Below, one piece after another: positions 30,111 through 34,818 of a stretch of DNA of 34,818 nt. Position numbers and translations under genes: made by a program. Below the pieces are notes generated by a model. The model made no database searches. It saw nothing but the letters and a program-made list of their open reading frames with translations, and was not told where the DNA came from. The stretch's first letter is position 1. Every line of letters begins with the position of its first letter. The stretch comes from Gnetum montanum. Lineage: Eukaryota > Streptophyta > Gnetopsida > Gnetales > Gnetaceae. The stretch lies in the NCBI GenBank assembly GCA_015680685.1, contig MNCI01029993.1, positions 205,546 to 240,363 of the forward strand, written 5' to 3'.

Positions 30111-32062
30111 AGACATTTTAGAATTCATTAAAAGTCTTAAGGATTCTACTTGTTTCTAAGTAAAAAAATAAAAATAAAAAATATGGCTAGCACATTCCCT
30201 TATGAAGAATCTTATCATTATTATCCTATTATCTTATGTTTTTAAACTATCTTCTAGTCTTTACAATATTTTACCTCGTGTTATTTCTTCTTATCAATTT
30301 ATTTCTTTATTGCTAGCTTTAATGTTTTAAACATTATTTTAACTAGTACTTTATTTTATCTCATTTTATACCTTAGCTATTCAAATTGAAAATTATAAAG
30401 ACATAAAAAACATAAAACTTAGAAAATCCTAAAAACATGAAAAACTAAAAAAGTATAAAATATTAACCTAAAAAAACATAAATATATATAAAAAATTCAT
30501 AAACAAAATCATTCATCATTTTGCCATAGCTCCATGTACCGTAGTTCTCAATCTCTAAAGCATTCACACAAATACATATCACACAAAAAAACATTTTGAG
30601 CTCTTTGTTGTTCTCCTAGTCTTATAAACTTGTAGTTCCTAAGAATTCCCAGCATTAGGTAGCTCTTTGGCATGTACTCCCTTCTCTGGCATGTACTCCC
30701 ACACCCTGAGAAAGATTATGTTTCAANTAATCGCCCACGACTACTGCCTCTTTGTTCCCTTTCAAAAGTGCCACCTCTTTAGTTCCTTTGATCTCCATCT
30801 CTCCTTTCTCTTTCCATCATCATTCATTCATCATTGTTTCTCAATCCAAAAGAGTAATTTATTGCTTACTTAATTGTAAGACTAACTTCTATCATCCTAC
30901 TTATCCTTAAGCCATTATGAGCCTAACCATCATCATTATAAACACTCAATCTATGCCTAGCTGGGGGTGTACTGTTATCTACAACAATATCATTCATCAT
31001 TATGTAACAACCATGTTCCACTTCATCTCAAGGATGGCCTCCTCATCATCATAAAACATTTTGGCACTAGGACGTATTATCTAGCATATTTAGATGCAAA
31101 TTGATATTTAGATCTATTTAATTAAGCATATCTTAAGAAGTATCACATTTTAAAAAATAAGCCAAAAAAATAGAAAAAAAAAAACAAAAAAGAGAGAAAA
31201 GAGAAAATTAAAAAAGAAAAAGAAAAAAATAATTATAATATTTTCTCCATTCCTTATCTTCTAGATCATCTATTTTTTATTACATTGCTTTCAATGCCCT
31301 TCCTATCTTGCTTTTCATACTTTTTTCTCTTTTTATTTTGTTTTAGTGTTTTGATATCATTCCTATATATATCTCTTATGCAACATCATATATTCTTCCT
31401 AACCTTTACTTGTCCCATTCTATTAGCATCTCTTCTCATCAGCTTGTTATGGTGAGGATAGTTACAAGCAATCTACCTTATGGAGAGAGCCATGAATGTT
31501 TTATCATTTTTACTCCATGTGAGGATGCATTGAGTTTAAGAGGGATAGGAAGAAAATAAATTTATCAATCATTAATAATCATTAGGGTGTGGGATTTGGC
31601 CATGTCCCAATTTTGTGACATAACATATCAACTTGATGTATAGATGATCTTTATTTCTTTTTCTATTTTATTATTTTCATGGTTTTGCACCTCTAAATTT
31701 TATCTTCCCTCTCTTATGTTTCTTTATTATTCCTGCCTTTCTATCTTATTTCCTTCCTCTCATCAACATATTAGTGGGAACTAAATATTCTATTCTATTC
31801 TAGTAAGGATATGTTAAGAGCTTGAATGGGACAGGGTATGAAACATCATTAATGTCATCATTTTGAACTTCTTGTGTGTAGGATTTAGTCGTGTCTCCTT
31901 TTTGTTGCATGGTACCATCTCATGATTTGTGTATTAGTGATATCCTAATATTCTTCCATTATCTTATTTATTTTCTTCCACTTTTCTTTTGTATATTTAC
32001 TATTAAACATTATTCATCTTCTTCTTGATGGATCATTCTTCAATACCTCAACAACATTCATT
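30111..32062 (+). other. G 3' noncoding region
   Basis: About 1.95 kb with no domain or sustained open frame. Holds A-rich tracts (30162-30182, 31150-31232), pyrimidine-rich stretches (31310-31345, 31655-31760) and a diverged duplication (about 31460-31660 versus 31790-31990). The length where RT and integrase would be expected shows none. One N at 30727. Confidence 0.55.
31460..31990 (+). repeat. Diverged direct duplication in G 3' region
   Basis: Both halves share a GGATTT(G/A)G(C/T)C(A/G)TGTC motif (near 31590 and 31878) preceded by CATTAAT..TCAT and followed by a T-rich block. Offset about 290-330 bases. Alignment by eye only. Confidence 0.4.
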
Positions 32063-32074
32063 AAGAGGAGGCAA
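32063..32074 (+). other. G polypurine tract
   Basis: AAGAGGAGGCAA directly before TGTTGTACCC. Confidence 0.7.
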
Positions 32075-32261
32075 TGTTGTACCCACATTTTCGACTCACT
32101 ATGATGAAGATAAGTGTGATTTCAACATTGTTACATTCTTTTGAGCCATTAAAATGCCCTAAAATCATCATCATAAGCCATGTTTTGGGCTCCCACATGC
32201 TCACGAAAGATGTTTCAACTCATAACATAGCATATGAGCATCACTTTTGGAGACACTAGAA

Positions 32262-33840
32262 AAATTTAGAAATAAAATTTTTTCTAAATGTTGAAGATGA
32301 AATTGATGTTGCATCATCAACATCATACCTAAACCATCCTACCCATGTCACTTGTCTTAAAACTACTTCTTAGCCCTAGTTTTAGCTTTGTAGGATCCTA
32401 AATGGCTCATCTATAGTAGTCTTAGTATCATAGAGATTAATTTTTGGCATTTTGACAAGTTCAATTTGGGACCTAGAGAAGGAAAAATTTTTCTAACTTT
32501 GGATGATGCTAATGTCAATATCAACATCAGAATCACCTATTGAAACACCATCTTCAATAGCATCTTGAGCTTCTATAGGCTTCCAATGATGTCCCATAGT
32601 CATCCCCAATATGATAGGCATCAATTTGGGTAGTTTTAGCAAGCTTCATAAGACATGAGATGAAAACTTTTTCTACGTGTCATCCAGGGATGCTAGAAAT
32701 TTTTTTGAAGTGTAGGATAGGATGATGCTAATGCTAGCATAAAAATTTAGATCGACATCAAAATTAAATTTTTTTAGCTTAGCATTAGCACTAGAGTTAT
32801 AATTTTTCAACTTACCATCGATACCAAGTGTTCGGGTTGATATAAATTTTGCATCAACTACAACCTTGTAGGCATTTCTTAACAACCCTGCATTATGGTG
32901 CCAAATTAGTACTTAGGAAATCCAAAGAGCACATCCTAGGTTTCCACAACATCATAGGGATCAAATATGATGATACTAGATAATTTAACTTTGAGATCCT
33001 AGGACCTAAAAAATTCTAACTCTTCAGTAATAATGGCCTATATTTTAACTCCCTTCCTACCTTTCTAGACTTCTTGGTGATCTATCAACATTAGTTTTAA
33101 CCTCAAGAATACAATTTCAATAGCATAAAAACTAGTTTTTGATAGTTTTGGGGAGTTAGAAAAATTTTCTAACTTTGCAAGTAACATTATTGTTAACATT
33201 AGCATTAGCATCATCATGATGACATCAACATAATTCCAAATACATGGGATTGACATTCAATAACTTTTCCTTAGTTTTGCAGGCTCTTTAGCATCTTGTG
33301 AGCATTATTCCAATACATTTTGACAACCAAGAGCCTCATAAGGTTAACTTGAAAAAGTTCATAAATTTTTCTAAGTACCTTGCTTACACTAATGTTAACA
33401 TCAATGTTAGCACTTGTTAGACCCATACCTTGATGTCCATGCTCATCTTGGTTGATATCCAAAAGTGTTCCCTAACCTCCCAAGTCTTTCAACATCATCT
33501 CAATAGTATTTGACTTTAATTTAGGTGTCAAATAAGGCTTTAGAAGCTCAAAATGGTAACTTGGACAAAATTGTTAAAATTTTACCTATGTATGGTGACA
33601 CTAACACTAATGTTAGTGTTAGTGTCTCCACCATGAAAACCACAAATGTGATATCATCTACCCTTGTCTTGACCTTCAACAACATTTGCCAACCTTGACA
33701 GCATCTTGACACTATTCAACATTAGTTTAGGCATCAAATGAAGCTTTGAAAGGTAGAATTCAACACTTGAAAAATGTAGCAAAATTTGCTTAAGTGTTAG
33801 TGACATTGATGTTGATGTCAACATTAGCATCAATATTATG
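32262..33840 (+). repeat. G U3 tandem array, ~206-base unit with palindromic core
   Basis: An A/T core like AAATTTTTCTAA recurs near 32280, 32487, 32695, 33160, 33365, 33573 and 33778. Each is followed within about 30 bases by a palindrome-rich block of CTAATGTTAAC/GATGCTAATG type. Spacings are 205-212 bases, with one of about 465 where a core has decayed. Units also share GGCTTTAGAAGCT/AAGCTTTGAAAGG flanks. Confidence 0.7.
33597..33626 (+). repeat. 30-base palindrome in G U3
   Basis: Arms GACACTAACACTAA and TTAGTGTTAGTGTC are exact reverse complements separated by TG. It is the best preserved of the palindromic cores. Confidence 0.95.
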
Positions 33841-33971
33841 TGCTCAAGTTGCTAGACTTTCCAAGTTTGAATGTCAAACTTATTATTTTGAACTTCAAGA
33901 AAACCTTGGGAAACATAGGAACTCCAAGTTCAAAATTAGCAACCTTAATTTGTAATTGGCAACCCTAGGCT

Positions 33972-33979
33972 TATAAATA
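33972..33979 (+). promoter_or_regulatory. G LTR TATA box
   Basis: CTTATAAATAGGGG lies 130 bases after the last repeat core; transcription would start near 34000. Confidence 0.7.
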
Positions 33980-34607
33980 GGGGTTCAAATAAGAAATTCC
34001 AAGCCAATTTCTTGAGTTCTAGAGCACATTGTTTTTGAGATTTTAAGAGATCGTGAGCATGTGTAGTAGATCTTCTAGTATTACTAACATGCTTCACATC
34101 ACACCTATGCTACCAAGACTAGCATAAGCATGTCTTTGACATTACTTGATGAGCATGAACATTGATTTGTGAAGATAGAATTTTCCAAGCTTTAATATCA
34201 CCTTCCAAAGATAGAATTTTTTAGGTGTTAGTGTTAGTACTAGTACACTTGCTTGAAATAATTTTATTTTAACTTCAAACTAATTCTAGACTATTTATAT
34301 AACTTCTCCATCCACTTACCTATCTTCCAAAGATTCCAAATCCTCCATAAAAATTATTTTTTGCTCTTGAATTAAGCTTATATAATTAGTTTTCTTATAC
34401 TTACATGTTTGCAAACACTTGTAGTTTGATCATTCTTAGGAGGCAAACACTCATTCTATGAGGAAATATAGCATTTTTATGATTTGGGAAGAAGCCTAAA
34501 TCCCTCTCCCATATAATAGTGTTTATACATTTAAGCCATATTATTTGTAAATTAATGTTTGTTTTTTTAAAAATCTAGATGTTATTGGTGAATGCAAGAT
34601 AGCATAC

Positions 34608-34660
34608 AAATGAAAAAAAAAAGAAGGCAAAACTTCATTGGAGTGTGGTTGCCTTTTTTT
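34608..34660 (+). other. A-tract/T-tract hairpin in G LTR
   Basis: An A-rich run ending GAAGGCAA pairs with TTGCCTTTTTTT about 20 bases later. It could form a stem in RNA; role unknown, possibly near the polyadenylation region. Confidence 0.4.
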
Positions 34661-34818
34661 GTAAAATGAAAGTATATTCACATGTCAATGAATAATCAGG
34701 GTGTTTATTGTCACAACCATGGAGCTTGGGTTTAGTGTTAATTTATTATTATAAGTTAAAAGTTTTTGAAAACATAAGAATAGTAACATTATAGTTGTTG
34801 ATTCAAATGAAATGACTA

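Larger units (their letters stand above)
20641..34818 (+). mobile_element. Element G: old Tat/Ogre-like host retrotransposon, interrupted by C and F
   Basis: Plus-strand pieces at 20641-21094, 28161-28369 and 28981-34818 become one element once C and F are removed (both have exact target duplications). Visible parts are the end of gag with a Tat-type knuckle, a protease-like region, about 1.9 kb of noncoding DNA, a polypurine tract and a 3' LTR beginning TGTTGTACCC. No RT, RNase H or integrase lies between protease and LTR, so this copy is non-autonomous. The 5' portion is beyond B and outside the window. Tat assignment rests on the knuckle with its LKH-I context and on the LTR start, and is moderately sure. 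Confidence 0.6.
32075..34818 (+). repeat. G 3' LTR (right end uncertain or beyond window)
   Basis: Begins TGTTGTACCCACATTTTCG after a polypurine tract, a start typical of Tat-lineage LTRs. Internal structure: a U3 of about 1.9 kb made of ~206-base repeats, TATAAATA at 33972-33979, then a transcribed part. I could not fix the right boundary because no second LTR or target duplication is in view. Confidence 0.65.

Noticed and set aside
32074-32259. 61-codon open frame at the start of the G LTR
   Set aside because: Starts at the LTR boundary by chance; no motif and no continuation.
32673-33462. Minus-strand frames in the G LTR
   Set aside because: They fall on the repeat units; no conserved protein between units.
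33597-33626. Palindrome considered as a transcription terminator
   Set aside because: No T-run follows, it lies upstream of the TATA box, and similar cores repeat every ~206 bases.
32262-33840. Regularly spaced repeats considered as a CRISPR-like array
   Set aside because: Units are ~206 bases, diverged, contain no unique spacers of uniform size and lie within an LTR of a plant element.

Overview
The window is intergenic DNA from a large, repeat-rich plant genome. It is AT-rich and contains decayed Ty3/gypsy LTR retrotransposons nested inside one another; I recognise no ordinary cellular gene, rRNA or tRNA. Plant origin is inferred from three things: an OTA-type (Athila/Tat-like) gag next to primer sites complementary to tRNA-Asp, a chromodomain-bearing gypsy polyprotein, and short AT-rich GT-AG introns. 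Single Ns at 3169, 17446, 28603 and 30727 and an 814-base gap (17488-18301) are assembly joins.

Nesting, oldest to youngest. G (+ strand, Tat/Ogre-like) is the host: gag-end at 20641-21094, small pieces at 28161-28369 and from 28981, a protease-like region at 29293-30110, a 3' polypurine tract at 32063 and a 3' LTR from 32075. B (- strand, Athila-like, gag only, internally deleted) lies at the left edge of the visible part of G; its 5' LTR is 14192-14967 plus 20518-20640, and its 3' LTR survives only as 3243-3281 plus about 12627-12697. Three elements sit in B's LTRs: A (- strand, 14968-20512, TSD ATAGC) in the 5' LTR, D (+ strand chromovirus, 3282-12621, TSD GATGG) in the 3' LTR, and E (- strand, runs off the left edge, LTR 2583-3242) apparently in the same 3' LTR. 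C (- strand, 21095-28160, TSD CTAAA) and F (+ solo LTR, 28370-28980, TSD CTTTA) are inserted in G.

Only D carries a full gag-protease-RT-RNase H-integrase-chromodomain set, and it is riddled with nonsense codons that almost all look like C-to-T (or G-to-A) decay. A, B, C and E show gag but no recognisable pol, so they look like gag-only dependants of an autonomous Athila-like relative outside the window. G keeps gag and protease traces but no RT or integrase.

The most interesting content is not the standard domains: (i) a five-exon, intron-containing gene antisense to D, between its 5' LTR and gag; (ii) a small 3' ORF in A starting exactly at a splice-acceptor-like site, with a decayed counterpart in C; (iii) a Gag zinc knuckle whose second cysteine is aromatic in three diverged copies; (iv) U3 regions in unrelated lineages built of near-palindromic repeat arrays just upstream of a TATAAATA box, including a 30-base near-perfect palindrome in G; (v) insertion of A into the TATA box of B.
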